Positions 20,168 through 29,734 of a stretch of 64,000 nucleotides of DNA are shown piece by piece. Source of the DNA: Planctopirus ephydatiae (GTDB lineage Bacteria; Planctomycetota; Planctomycetia; Planctomycetales; Planctomycetaceae). The notes below the pieces were generated by a model, which was not told the origin of the DNA, searched no databases, and saw nothing but the letters and a program-made list of their open reading frames with translations. Position numbers and translations under genes: made by a program. How positions within the stretch are numbered: position 1 is the first letter of the stretch; each line of letters opens with the position of its first letter. The stretch lies in contig NZ_CP036299.1 in assembly GCF_007752345.1 (NCBI RefSeq), positions 1,875,001-1,939,000 of the forward strand, read 5' to 3'.

Positions 20168-21849
20168 CGAGATGTCTCCTGTTGATTCTGTTGAACACGC
20201 CACGGTGGCAAAACCACCGGGGGAGCCTCCAACGGGCACAGATAACTCCATCGTTCTGTGATGGGCTGGCCTTCATCGCTCAGCCGGGCAATCAATTCCA
20301 GGGGGCCTTCACCTGTCGGTTCGGCAACAAGATGCAGTACCCACTGCTGATCTGAAACTTTTTCAATCCGCTGAGAAGTGATCGCACAGCGGATCGAGAT
20401 CAGTTCCAGATTCACTTTCTCCGGATTCGCTTCTGCAAGACGTGCGCCAGTTAGATCGACTCGAAAGACAAACTTCTTGGGACTTTCCCGAACCAGATCA
20501 ACAGCCGTGACTTTCGCCTGTTGATGTTCGGGCGGATCACCGCCAAAAAAACTGACTCGATACTTCAGATCCAGTGGCTGACCAACGACCGGCTTCTGAT
20601 CAGGGACCCACCACGTTGCCACGTTATCGATCCCCTCATGTTCCGCTGGCAACTCCAGGAGTTCCAGAGCCCCCTTCTCCCACGGAACCTGTGGTTCGAT
20701 CCAGACACTGGGACGCTCCGAATACCGCGCCTCATCATCTTTGTAATGCTCGGAATTTCGATCGCGCTGAATGACGCCAAAGCCCGCGAGCTTTTCAAAC
20801 GGGTATCGCACCAGCGATGGGTAATTCTGCCTGTAAAAACTTCTCCAGGCCCACTGACCATCGCCACCCTTCATCAGCAAACCGTCGGCATCATGCACTT
20901 CGGGGCGGTGATCGCCTTTGGGACCTGCCAACGCATCACCCCACATCCACATGCTGGTTAAGGGCGCGATCCCCAACTTCTCGGGAACTTTGCGGAAATG
21001 CAGACGAGCCGTCACATCAAAGGTGGTCGCCTGAACTCCAGGAGTCATCACGAACTGATAAGCCCCCGCCACACTCTCGCTATCAAGCAGCGCCAGAAAG
21101 GTCAGCGACAAATCGCCCGGCTTCGGTTGTTGCACATAAAACGCCCGAAAGACCGGAAACTCTTCCGCCTTAGGCAGCCCGCAGTTAATCGCCAAGCCTC
21201 GGGCCGACGAGCCCCAGACCGTCTTCTCGCTGTGAGCCCGGAAGTAACTGGCACCCACAAACGAGGCGACTTCCGAATACTGCGGATTGCCCGGGAAAAA
21301 TCCAATGAAGCGGACGCCCGCATAACCAAGATCGGCCGGCAAATCCCCCGCCTTCAAATCGCCTTCGTACTTGAAATGAGCCTTATCGAATTCAACCAGT
21401 CTGGGCCTGACAGAATTCTGGGCGGCGACTCCCAATCCCAGAGATTCCAACAAGTAGAGCTGCACCTGATCTTTGTGCACGAACCCACGATGGAAGGTCT
21501 GCAACCAATAAGGTCGCTTCTCATCCAGCCAGAAACTTCGCTCTGGCCGAAAGCGAATCATCCGATGCTGATCATAAGTCATCTCGGCCAGCGATTGCGG
21601 CAAAGGATCTGTCGGGAGAACGGGACCTTTCGCCAGTTCACTGGCCACAAGATCCAGATCTGCAAAAGACTGCACATGGCTCATCCGACTCTCCAGCTTG
21701 GGAGGTGAATCGTTCGCCATGCTAACAAAAGTCATGCTGCAGAAAAACAGCGTTTTGGAAAATACGGCAGCCATGCGTCCTGCTTTGGCAAACAGTGACT
21801 CAGGCAACAGAGAGTCCATCACGCGAGCGGCAAGCGTGGGATTCAACAT
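20164..21849 (-). CDS. opgG: Periplasmic glucan biosynthesis protein OpgG/OpgD
   Basis: Periplasmic protein of the MdoG family (561 aa) that acts on the glucan backbone made by OpgH, introducing branches or shaping the glucan. The N-terminus has a signal peptide around MAAVFSKTLFFCSMTFVSMA. Family motifs include FWLDEKRPYWLQTFHRGF, FDKAHFKYEG, GYAGVRF, FVGASYFRA, SMWMWG and RPEVHDADGLLM, followed by the Ig-like C-terminal domain. Assignment as OpgG rather than OpgD rests on linkage to opgH. It is the first gene of the locus. The start could also be the ATG at 21774, just before the hydrophobic segment. Confidence 0.9.
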   Translation of the reverse strand: MLNPTLAARVMDSLLPESLFAKAGRMAAVFSKTLFFCSMTFVSMANDSPPKLESRMSHVQSFADLDLVASELAKGPVLPTDPLPQSLAEMTYDQHRMIRFRPERSFWLDEKRPYWLQTFHRGFVHKDQVQLYLLESLGLGVAAQNSVRPRLVEFDKAHFKYEGDLKAGDLPADLGYAGVRFIGFFPGNPQYSEVASFVGASYFRAHSEKTVWGSSARGLAINCGLPKAEEFPVFRAFYVQQPKPGDLSLTFLALLDSESVAGAYQFVMTPGVQATTFDVTARLHFRKVPEKLGIAPLTSMWMWGDALAGPKGDHRPEVHDADGLLMKGGDGQWAWRSFYRQNYPSLVRYPFEKLAGFGVIQRDRNSEHYKDDEARYSERPSVWIEPQVPWEKGALELLELPAEHEGIDNVATWWVPDQKPVVGQPLDLKYRVSFFGGDPPEHQQAKVTAVDLVRESPKKFVFRVDLTGARLAEANPEKVNLELISIRCAITSQRIEKVSDQQWVLHLVAEPTGEGPLELIARLSDEGQPITERWSYLCPLEAPPVVLPPWRVQQNQQETSR

Positions 21850-22357
21850 AGACAGATCTGACTAGTGCCTCCAAATTGAGCGAGGAGCGGGTTGTAGGAA
21901 GAATGAGCAAGTCGTATGCCAGCAGCTAAAGACGGTACTTATTCCCTGATAAATCGATCGCGAGTTGAAGCATCTCTCGCAATGGGCCCGCTACGCTAAA
22001 TTTTGATCGCTTCCTCAATAAGGTTACAGAAGGAATCGCAGCGGCCTTCCAGTTCGAAACATATGTCTCTTGCGTGATGCGTTCCCTCACGCTGGCAACT
22101 CTCTGTGCATCTCTCCCAAAGCGCGAGGAGTTTGCCAAGTCGCTTTTCCACTGTGAATCAACGGCCATTGATACCAGCCATTTTCTGCCAACAATGCCAA
22201 TCATTACCCGGCAACTTCGATTCTTTCGGAATCTCGAATTGACCCTGAATCGTCAGCACCTGAGAATTTCCAGTGATGCACCGACACGCGGATCGAATTC
22301 ATTCACGAATCAATACTCTTCACTGAGCGATCGATTCCAATTCCAGGGAGTCAGGAG
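21850..22357. other. Divergent opgG/decarboxylase intergenic region
   Basis: About 500 bp that should carry promoters for both sides. I found no convincing gene or conserved box. Confidence 0.5.
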
Positions 22358-24163
22358 ATGGCCCGCAATACATCAAAATCAGCAAACTCATCGCCCAAGC
22401 GAAATGGCGCTCCAACAACCAGAACACCTTCCAAAGCCTCACCGGCAGGCACTTCCCGAAAAGGAGGTTCCGCCAAAGCGGTCGAAGAGTTGGCAACGCA
22501 TGCTCACGGAACAAGCACCACTGCTTCTATAGAGACAAACCCCACCATTGGCGATTACCTGATCCGCCGTCTGCTCGATTACGGCATGAAGGATATCTTT
22601 GGCATCCCTGGCGACTTTGTCCTGCAGTTTTACGGTGATCTCGAAAACAGTCCCATTCGTGTCATTGGTTGCACGCGCGAAGACAATGCCGGGTATGCCG
22701 CCGACGGTTATGCCCGCATTCATGGCATTGGTGGCATTTGTGTGACTTACTGCGTGGGCGGATTGAGTGTTTGTAATTCTGTCGCCGGGGCCTTTGCAGA
22801 AAAGTCACCCGTCGTCGTCATCACCGGCTCGCCAGGAGTCGAAGAGCGACGCTCGAACCCGCTGTTACATCATCGCGTGCGGGAATTCAGCACTCAGCGC
22901 GAAGTCTTTGAAAAGATTACGATCGCTTCGACAGTCCTCGACGATGCCCTGACAGCTTGCCGGGAAATTGATCGCGTGCTCGAAGCCTGCGTCCGTTTCA
23001 AGCGGCCGGTCTATATTGAATTGCCGCGCGACATGATCAAGGTCCGTTGTCCTTATCAGCATGTGCCTCAGGCCGGAACCATCAAAAGCGATAAGGCGGC
23101 CCTCAAGGAAGCCTTGAGCGAAGCGGGAGCCATGCTCGCCAAAGCCGAGCGACCCATCATTCTCGCCGGTGTCGAGATGCACCGCTTCGGACTGGCCGAC
23201 GAACTGATTCACTTTGCGGAAAAGTTTGAGATTCCGATCTCTGCCACCTTGCTGGGGAAATCGGTCATCAGTGAAAAACATCCCCTCTTTATTGGCATTT
23301 ACGAAGGGGCCATGTGCCGGGAATCGGTGCGAAAATATGTCGAGCAAAGCGACTGTATCGTCATGCTCGGAACATTCATGACAGATATCGATATGGGAAT
23401 CTTTACAGCCGAACTCGACACATCAAAAACGATTTATGCGACAAGTGAAACACTCAAGATATCCCATCACCATTTCCATGACATTCTGGTGGCCGATTTT
23501 GTGAAGGGGCTTTCGAAACTGGATGTCAAAATCGTCAAGCGGCCCTTGCCTGCGAAGGCCAAGCCGACACCCAAATTCGTGGCTGTCCCGGAAACTGCTG
23601 TAACGAGTGCCCGGCTCTTCGCGCGGATCAACGAACTGCTCGACGAAAAAATGGTCGTCGTCGCCGATGTCGGCGATTGCCTCTTCGGCGCAGCCGATTT
23701 GACCATCTACCGCGATACCGAGTTCCTGAGCCCCGCTTACTACACTTCGATGGGCTTTGCCATCCCGGCCGCCTTAGGTGTCCAGGTCGCCCGCAAAGAT
23801 CTCCGGCCGATTGTTCTCGTAGGCGATGGCGCCTTTCAGATGACCTGCCTCGAACTCTCGACAGTTCTGCGGCACAATTTCAATCCCATCGTCATCGTGC
23901 TCAACAACAAAGGTTACACCACCGAGCGATTCATTCAGGATGGCCCCTTCAACGATATTCTCAACTGGGACTATCATCGATTGCCCGATCTGCTCGGCGG
24001 CGGCTGGGGATTCGAAGTCCGCACGGAAGGGGAACTGGATCAGTCGTTGCATGCCGCTCTCAGCAACAAAGAAACGTTCTGCCTCCTCAACGTGCATCTC
24101 GATCCACTCGATGTCAGCCCGGCTCTCAAACGACTGGGCGAGCGTCTTTCCAAACATGTTTAA
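22358..24163 (+). CDS. ThDP-dependent 2-oxoacid decarboxylase (pyruvate/indolepyruvate decarboxylase family)
   Basis: A 601-residue enzyme that probably removes CO2 from a 2-oxoacid to give an aldehyde, using thiamine diphosphate and Mg2+. All catalytic positions of the PDC/IPDC family are visible: Asp86 in GIPGDF, Glu108 in [15 protein letters not shown], the His171-His172 pair in LLHHRV, and the C-terminal Glu in [10 protein letters not shown]. The cofactor motif starts GDGAFQM and ends at NNKG. The first ~55 residues are a Ser/Thr/Lys-rich low-complexity extension absent from typical members. AGGAG directly precedes the ATG. Pyruvate, phenylpyruvate or indolepyruvate are all possible substrates. 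Confidence 0.85.
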   Translation: MARNTSKSANSSPKRNGAPTTRTPSKASPAGTSRKGGSAKAVEELATHAHGTSTTASIETNPTIGDYLIRRLLDYGMKDIFGIPGDFVLQFYGDLENSPIRVIGCTREDNAGYAADGYARIHGIGGICVTYCVGGLSVCNSVAGAFAEKSPVVVITGSPGVEERRSNPLLHHRVREFSTQREVFEKITIASTVLDDALTACREIDRVLEACVRFKRPVYIELPRDMIKVRCPYQHVPQAGTIKSDKAALKEALSEAGAMLAKAERPIILAGVEMHRFGLADELIHFAEKFEIPISATLLGKSVISEKHPLFIGIYEGAMCRESVRKYVEQSDCIVMLGTFMTDIDMGIFTAELDTSKTIYATSETLKISHHHFHDILVADFVKGLSKLDVKIVKRPLPAKAKPTPKFVAVPETAVTSARLFARINELLDEKMVVVADVGDCLFGAADLTIYRDTEFLSPAYYTSMGFAIPAALGVQVARKDLRPIVLVGDGAFQMTCLELSTVLRHNFNPIVIVLNNKGYTTERFIQDGPFNDILNWDYHRLPDLLGGGWGFEVRTEGELDQSLHAALSNKETFCLLNVHLDPLDVSPALKRLGERLSKHV

Positions 24164-24244
24164 GTTCCAGTACGTTGGTTCCGCAGGTCAGTATCCCTCG
24201 CCACAAGTTCCGTTACGTTCCCAGCGACAAAAGTGCCCGGTGAC

Positions 24245-25159
24245 ATGACAGATCAGAACCATCACTCGTCAGCACTTGCTCAAACCGGGAATGTGCACCT
24301 GGGAGTGACCCCTTACAACTTTCTCACGAGTCTGCTCGTGGTGCTGATCTGTGGGCTGGCGTTTTCACTCGCGGGGCTGGTGATCTATTTCGGTTCCATT
24401 CGTCCCGTCAAAATCATCGAAGTCGTTCCCGTCGAAATGCTCGAACTTCCGGGCGGCTCGGAAGATGGAACTCCTGATGAATCGTTACGCGTCGAGAACG
24501 AATTCCCCGAAACGAATGATGCCTCACCCGCCGAGATCCCTTCCGATGTTGCCGAAGTGGCAGAAACCATCGAAAAAATGCTCGACGTCTCCGATCAATC
24601 GACCGAACTCGTCGAGCAGCAGTTTGATCTCGGGATTCAGAACTCCGGAAAAGTCGGGAGTGCCCGCGGCACAGGGGCCCGCGGCTTAGGCAAAGGTCCC
24701 GGCAAGGGGGGACTTTCGCGAGAACAACGCTGGTATGTCAGCTTCAATGACAGACTGACGGCTGACGAATACGCCAGACAACTCGAATCTTTTGGCATTG
24801 AGCTGGGAGCAATTGAGCCGGATGGGACTGTCAGCTATCTGAGTCGCCCGGCAACGAGCCCCAATGTCCGCCGGGGCCCCTCAGCAGCCGAAACACGCCT
24901 CTTCATGTCCTGGCGAGGCGGCAATCGCAAGCAACTCGACCAGGAACTCCTGACCCGCAATGGCATCACAGTACGTGACGACACTCTGATTGTGCACTTC
25001 TACCCGGCGCAACTGGAGCAATCGATGCTCCGCATGGAACAGGACTTTCAACACCGCCCCATCGAATCCATCCGCCGGACATACTTCGAAGTGACGCAGA
25101 AAGACGGAAAATACCAGTTCATCGTCATCCGCCAGATATTGAATACGGCGGGGAAGTAG
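24245..25159 (+). CDS. Single-span membrane protein, unknown function
   Basis: A ~304-residue protein I do not recognise. One hydrophobic segment (about residues 25-50) follows a short polar N-terminus. Then come an acidic linker (LELPGGSEDGTPDES), a Gly-rich stretch (RGTGARGLGKGPGKGG, near 150) and a folded-looking domain of about 130 residues starting RWYVSFNDRLT. The layout resembles TonB/TolA-like proteins of Planctomycetes, but no exbB/exbD genes are adjacent. ATG 24245 is preferred; a GTG at 24233 is in frame. It follows the decarboxylase by about 80 bp and may be cotranscribed. Confidence 0.65.
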   Translation: MTDQNHHSSALAQTGNVHLGVTPYNFLTSLLVVLICGLAFSLAGLVIYFGSIRPVKIIEVVPVEMLELPGGSEDGTPDESLRVENEFPETNDASPAEIPSDVAEVAETIEKMLDVSDQSTELVEQQFDLGIQNSGKVGSARGTGARGLGKGPGKGGLSREQRWYVSFNDRLTADEYARQLESFGIELGAIEPDGTVSYLSRPATSPNVRRGPSAAETRLFMSWRGGNRKQLDQELLTRNGITVRDDTLIVHFYPAQLEQSMLRMEQDFQHRPIESIRRTYFEVTQKDGKYQFIVIRQILNTAGK

Positions 25160-25355
25160 CGGCAGTTCGGGACTGATGGAAGAGGTGCCCGGCATCATAC
25201 GTCTGTCCCCGACTACCAAGCCTCGAAGATTCGGTGATGATGTTTTCACTCCTTCGACAGCGACTGATGGTTGATTGCGATCGATGGCTGCGGATCGTAA
25301 CTTGTTGTGCATCAAACCTTCCTGATGCGTATTCAACTGTCGAGACGATCCACCC

Positions 25356-27404
25356 ATGAAAAAATTCCCGGCTTACTCTGTGCTGGTGCAAGCAGCCCGG
25401 CTGTTGTGTGTGGCACTGGTCCTTTCGAGCCTCGCCTGGGCTGATGGGCCGGGTGATAATCAGGTGCAGAGTGTGCGGCCGGTTCCACCGCCCGGGATTT
25501 CCATCGATCCTGCCATTCGTGCGGAACTGGAAGCGGGCCTCAAACAACTCGAAGACAAGTTTCAAGTTCTCAAAGAGAAAGCCGGCAAGGATAGCTTTAC
25601 GGCTCGGTATCTGCCCGATGTTGAGATCTTCCCGCGAGCGATCAGGCTGGCACTGGAAGAGGGGACCTTCTACGACGCGAAAGAATTCCAGCAGGCCAAA
25701 GACGTCCTCGCTGAAGGAATGACTCGGGCCGAAGAACTTGCCGCTGGTAAAGCCAGTTGGGCTACGCGGACGGGCCTCGTGGTCCGCGGGTTTCGATCAC
25801 GCCTCGATGGCACAGTACAGCCTTACGGTGTGGTCGTTCCCGCCAGTTACAATGCTGACACTCTGCATCGCTGCGATCTGTGGTTTCGCGGGCGTGCTGA
25901 AAAGACGCCAGAGCTGCAGTTCATTTACCAGCGCAGCCGGCAGGCGGGAGAATACACTCCCGCGCGAACGATTGTGGTCCATCCCTTTGCCCGCTTCTGC
26001 AATGCCAACAAGCTGGCTGGCGAAGTCGATTCTCTGGAAGCGCTGGAGCATGCCCAGAGCCACTATGCCGTCGATCCTGATCGGATCTCGATTCGCGGTT
26101 TCTCGATGGGTGGTGCTGCGGTCTGGCATCTGGCGGTGCATTATCCCGATCGCTGGTTTGCTGCCAATCCGGGAGCAGGATTCTCGGAGACGCCATTGTT
26201 CCTCAATGTCTTCCAGCAGGAAAAGCTGGCTCCTTCCGAATTTGAGCAAACCCTCTGGAAGCTCTACGACGCTCCATACTGGGCACTCAATCTGAAGAAC
26301 CTGCCCACGATTGCCTACAGCGGCGAAATCGACAAACAGAAACAGGCGGCTGACGTCATGGAAGCCGCCATGGCGAAACTGGGCGATCGACTGGTCCATA
26401 TCATCGGCCCGCAAACCGCCCACAAGCTGCATCCTGATTCGAAAGTGGAGATCGAGAAGCGGATGGCTTTACTGGCAGTTGAGGGGCGAAATCGAGTCCC
26501 TGAGCGAGTCCACTTTACAACGTGTACGCTCAAATATGACCGCAGTTTCTGGGTGCGGGTGACGGGACTGGAGGAGCATTGGACGTTCGGCACGGTTGAC
26601 GCCACGCTCATTGCTCCCGGCGGTATTCGCATTCGATCTGAGCGGGTCACCGACCTTGAATTGAACTTCGAGGCAGGGACGTTCCCCCTGAGCAATCAAA
26701 GCATCGTCGTGGAGTTTGAAGGAAAGAAGCCACAAAGTCTTTCCGTCCCCGGTCGGATGTCGGATGGCTCGTGGATGGCTCAATTCCATCAAGTGAACGG
26801 ATCGTGGAAAGCCGGCCCCCGCCCTGTCGAGGGCTTGCGAAAATCCCACAATCTGCAGGGCCCGATTGATGACGCTTTGATGGATTCATTTGTGTTTGTG
26901 CTTCCTTCGGGAAAGAGTGCCAGCCCTGTGGTGGAGGCGTGGGTGCAGAGTGAAGCCGCCCGTGCCCAGAAAGAATGGCAGCGGCAGATGCGGGGTGAAG
27001 TTCGCGTGCTGAAGGCCGATCAGGTGACACCCGAGGTCATGAAAACCTCGCACCTGATTCTGTGGGGCGATGAACAAAGCAATCCGCTCATTGGCCAGTT
27101 GGCCTCCCAGTTACCAATCCGCAAAGTTGGCACCAATTGGAACGTGGGGAATTCCAAGTTCTCTGATACAGACCATCTGCCCATTTTGATTTACCCGAAT
27201 CCTCTAGCACCGGGCCGGTACATTGTTTTGAACAGCGGGCTGACATATCGTGAGTACGATTACCTGAACAACGCCCGGCAAGTCCCCAGGCTGCCCGATT
27301 GGGCCATCATTGATTGCCGCACACCTCCCGATGCCCGCTACCCGGGCAAGATTGTCAAAGCGGGCTTCTTCGATGAACAATGGCGGCTTAAATCTGAGAA
27401 GTAA
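25356..27404 (+). CDS. Secreted alpha/beta hydrolase (prolyl oligopeptidase/esterase-like)
   Basis: An exported hydrolase of 682 aa. A signal peptide covers about residues 1-29 (hydrophobic core LLCVALVLSSLAW, then ADGPG). The alpha/beta hydrolase core has the nucleophile elbow RGFSMGG with Ser250. A His candidate lies in PQTAHKLHPD (about residue 350) and an acidic candidate in YSGEIDKQ. The C-terminal ~300 residues carry an extra domain of unknown role. Likely substrates are peptides or sugar esters in the periplasm or outside the cell; the precise reaction is not readable. Confidence 0.75.
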   Translation: MKKFPAYSVLVQAARLLCVALVLSSLAWADGPGDNQVQSVRPVPPPGISIDPAIRAELEAGLKQLEDKFQVLKEKAGKDSFTARYLPDVEIFPRAIRLALEEGTFYDAKEFQQAKDVLAEGMTRAEELAAGKASWATRTGLVVRGFRSRLDGTVQPYGVVVPASYNADTLHRCDLWFRGRAEKTPELQFIYQRSRQAGEYTPARTIVVHPFARFCNANKLAGEVDSLEALEHAQSHYAVDPDRISIRGFSMGGAAVWHLAVHYPDRWFAANPGAGFSETPLFLNVFQQEKLAPSEFEQTLWKLYDAPYWALNLKNLPTIAYSGEIDKQKQAADVMEAAMAKLGDRLVHIIGPQTAHKLHPDSKVEIEKRMALLAVEGRNRVPERVHFTTCTLKYDRSFWVRVTGLEEHWTFGTVDATLIAPGGIRIRSERVTDLELNFEAGTFPLSNQSIVVEFEGKKPQSLSVPGRMSDGSWMAQFHQVNGSWKAGPRPVEGLRKSHNLQGPIDDALMDSFVFVLPSGKSASPVVEAWVQSEAARAQKEWQRQMRGEVRVLKADQVTPEVMKTSHLILWGDEQSNPLIGQLASQLPIRKVGTNWNVGNSKFSDTDHLPILIYPNPLAPGRYIVLNSGLTYREYDYLNNARQVPRLPDWAIIDCRTPPDARYPGKIVKAGFFDEQWRLKSEK

Positions 27405-27463
27405 TGTGAGCCTGAACCGGTTCACATCGCATAGCAAGCCTATTGAATGCCGGAGTATCGCAC

Positions 27464-28561
27464 ATGAATCATCCCCAAACAGAAACGACCTTTCGATTCT
27501 GGGGATGGGTGCTGATGGCTATAGCGTGGCCCCTGGGACTTGCGCTGCAGGCCTCGGTCTGGGTGGAAGATCGTGCCCTATCGCCAGCTACTGCCATGGG
27601 ACAGGAACCGGCACAGGCTCGCCAGCCTGCTGTCGAGTTTTCGGCCAAGAAAATCGCGTCGGCTCACCTGGAAAATCTGCATCACATTGAGTTAAAGCCT
27701 GCTCAAGCATCAGCGAATCAACAGGCCGTCAACAAACAGGCCATTTGGTTTGGTGGCAGTCCAGAGACAGAGGCGGCCATGGCGGAGTTGGCGGCCTCAG
27801 GTGTAAAGACGATTGTCTCCGTCGATGGAGCGCCGCCACTGGTCGAACTGGCGAAAAAACATGGCCTCCAATACGTCCATATCCCGGTCAAGTACTCGGC
27901 TCTCTCGCGCGACCAGATCGTTTCGCTCGCCGCAGTGTTGCAGCGAAATCGCGAGCCGGTCTATGTCCATTGCCATCACGGCAAACATCGCGGGCCGGCA
28001 GCACTCGTCGCGGCACTCAAGTGCACCGTGACCGATCTGGAAACCGACACCTTACTCAAAACGTTCGGCACCGATCCGAAGTACCGCGGGCTCTACGAAG
28101 CTGCTCGCACAGCGCAACCGCTTCAAGCTCATGAACTCGCCCGGGTGCCGGAGAAACTGCCGGAAGCGATCCAGGATCTTTCGCCCGCGAGGTTGATGTC
28201 CGAAATCGACTGCAGCTTCGATCAACTGCTGGCCTTGCGAAAAGTGGGCGAGCCGCTGGAGAACAAAGAGTTACCTGCGCAGCTCAAAACCTGGCAGGAA
28301 CAGGCAATTGATCTTGAAGAAGCATTTCGGGAATACCAGCGACTGCTGGAGCCACAATTCCCCATGATGCCGCCTGAGCAGCAGGCGCAATATCGACAAT
28401 TCCTCAAAACCTCCCTGAGCCATGCAGCAGCAATTCGCAGTGAACTTTCCAAGGCTGTGGACACTCCGGAAGAGATGCCAGCACGACTGAAAACATACCG
28501 CACGAACCTCGAAGCCTTACAGCAATCGTGTGCAGGCTGTCATGCTCAATTTCGTAATTGA
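27464..28561 (+). CDS. Exported tyrosine/dual-specificity phosphatase-like domain joined to cytochrome c'-like heme domain
   Basis: A 365-residue protein with two recognisable signatures. A hydrophobic N-terminus (about residues 8-28) suggests export. The middle has the fold pattern of small dual-specificity phosphatases: GVKTIVSVDG, then VHCHHGKHRGPAA with Cys170 and Arg176 in CX5R spacing. The last third is predicted helical, ending in CAGCHAQFRN, a CxxCH heme c site (Cys356, Cys359, His360) placed near the C-terminus as in cytochrome c'. ATG 27464 has GGAG upstream; a TTG at 27443 is an alternative. I infer a periplasmic heme protein with a phosphatase-like fold; whether it is an active phosphatase is unknown. 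Confidence 0.8.
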   Translation: MNHPQTETTFRFWGWVLMAIAWPLGLALQASVWVEDRALSPATAMGQEPAQARQPAVEFSAKKIASAHLENLHHIELKPAQASANQQAVNKQAIWFGGSPETEAAMAELAASGVKTIVSVDGAPPLVELAKKHGLQYVHIPVKYSALSRDQIVSLAAVLQRNREPVYVHCHHGKHRGPAALVAALKCTVTDLETDTLLKTFGTDPKYRGLYEAARTAQPLQAHELARVPEKLPEAIQDLSPARLMSEIDCSFDQLLALRKVGEPLENKELPAQLKTWQEQAIDLEEAFREYQRLLEPQFPMMPPEQQAQYRQFLKTSLSHAAAIRSELSKAVDTPEEMPARLKTYRTNLEALQQSCAGCHAQFRN

Positions 28562-28705
28562 AAAGGATATCTGAAAAATAGGCCGGGCTGATCGGCATTG
28601 ATGGTAGCGACCTGCCGCTGCTACACCGTCGCTTACGCTTCCGGCTCGTTTTGATGGCGCTCGTTTGGTGGGACGACGATGCAAACTTTCTAAGTAAGGG
28701 GGGCA

Positions 28706-29461
28706 TCAACCGGCGCTTTGTTTGGGGCGGGGGGCGATGACTCCCAGGCCGCCGTCGATGCCGAAGATCTGGCCTGTCACCCACGTCTGAGCGGGGTCGA
28801 GCAGCCATTGCATCAGGCTCGCGACATCGTCGGGCTCACCAATCCGGCCCAGAGCATGCATCTGGGCCGACATCGCTTCGGAAGCTGCGCTTTGCCAGAT
28901 CTTCTGCGTGAGTGGTGTGCGGACAAGTCCCGGGGCCACCACATTCACGCGGATGTTTTTACTGGCATAAGTGGCGGCTGCCGAAAGTGCCAGGCCTTGA
29001 ATGCCTCCCTTGGCGGCAGCAATCGCTTCATGATTTGCCAACCCGATCCGGGCAGCGGCTGAAGAGACGAGCACAATCGAACCACCGGCACCACGCATGA
29101 GCTTCGCAGCAGCCCGCACAACCGCCAGACTGCTCCCGATATGCAGCATGAGCGTATTCATCAGCTCCTGATCGGTCGTGAGATGGGCCGGCTTGAGAAT
29201 GAGCGAGCCCACACAATTCGCAATCCCGGAAAGGCTGCCTGTCGCCGAAGCTGCCTGCTGGCAGGCCGCTTCAATTTCACCGGACTGCATGGCATCGACC
29301 ACTTGACCGGGGGCCCCCAGTTCGTTCATCAAGATCTGCAGCTTTTCAGGATCCCGGGCTGCCAGAAAAAGAGGAGTTCCCACGGCATGCAGGCGGCGGG
29401 CCAGAGCCGTACCAATTCCACCGGTTGCACCAAAGATAACGACGGGATCAGTTGCCGGCAT
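28706..29461 (-). CDS. Short-chain dehydrogenase/reductase family protein, catalytic Tyr replaced
   Basis: A 251-residue Rossmann-fold protein with the NAD(P) motif GATGGIGTA near the N-terminus, a VSS segment for the catalytic Ser, and the C-terminal GQIFGIDGGLG typical of SDRs. The active-site block reads NHEAIAAAK. The Lys is present but the position four residues before it is Ile instead of the usual Tyr. Such variants exist in the family and may be non-classical reductases or non-enzymatic. The next gene on that strand is not coupled. Confidence 0.85.
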   Translation of the reverse strand: MPATDPVVIFGATGGIGTALARRLHAVGTPLFLAARDPEKLQILMNELGAPGQVVDAMQSGEIEAACQQAASATGSLSGIANCVGSLILKPAHLTTDQELMNTLMLHIGSSLAVVRAAAKLMRGAGGSIVLVSSAAARIGLANHEAIAAAKGGIQGLALSAAATYASKNIRVNVVAPGLVRTPLTQKIWQSAASEAMSAQMHALGRIGEPDDVASLMQWLLDPAQTWVTGQIFGIDGGLGVIAPRPKQSAG

Positions 29462-29734
29462 GAATCAAACCTTGTGACTGTGGAAATCTACTGTGGGAAT
29501 CTGGCGTATTTGCTGTCGTGATCATGGAATAACACGCGAGTGGGTCTGTTAAGGTTGTAGGCGCATCGCCCGAGAATGGCATCTGGCAGAATTTCGATGT
29601 GGTCTTCGGCTGTCGAAGTGCGATAATTGACGTCAGGACAACGGAATTCATGAATTGGCTCTCGAAAAACGCATGTTCGAGATCAACAGCATGAGCCGTT
29701 GTGGTCTTGATCGCGGGCCCATCGCGAAACAGAC

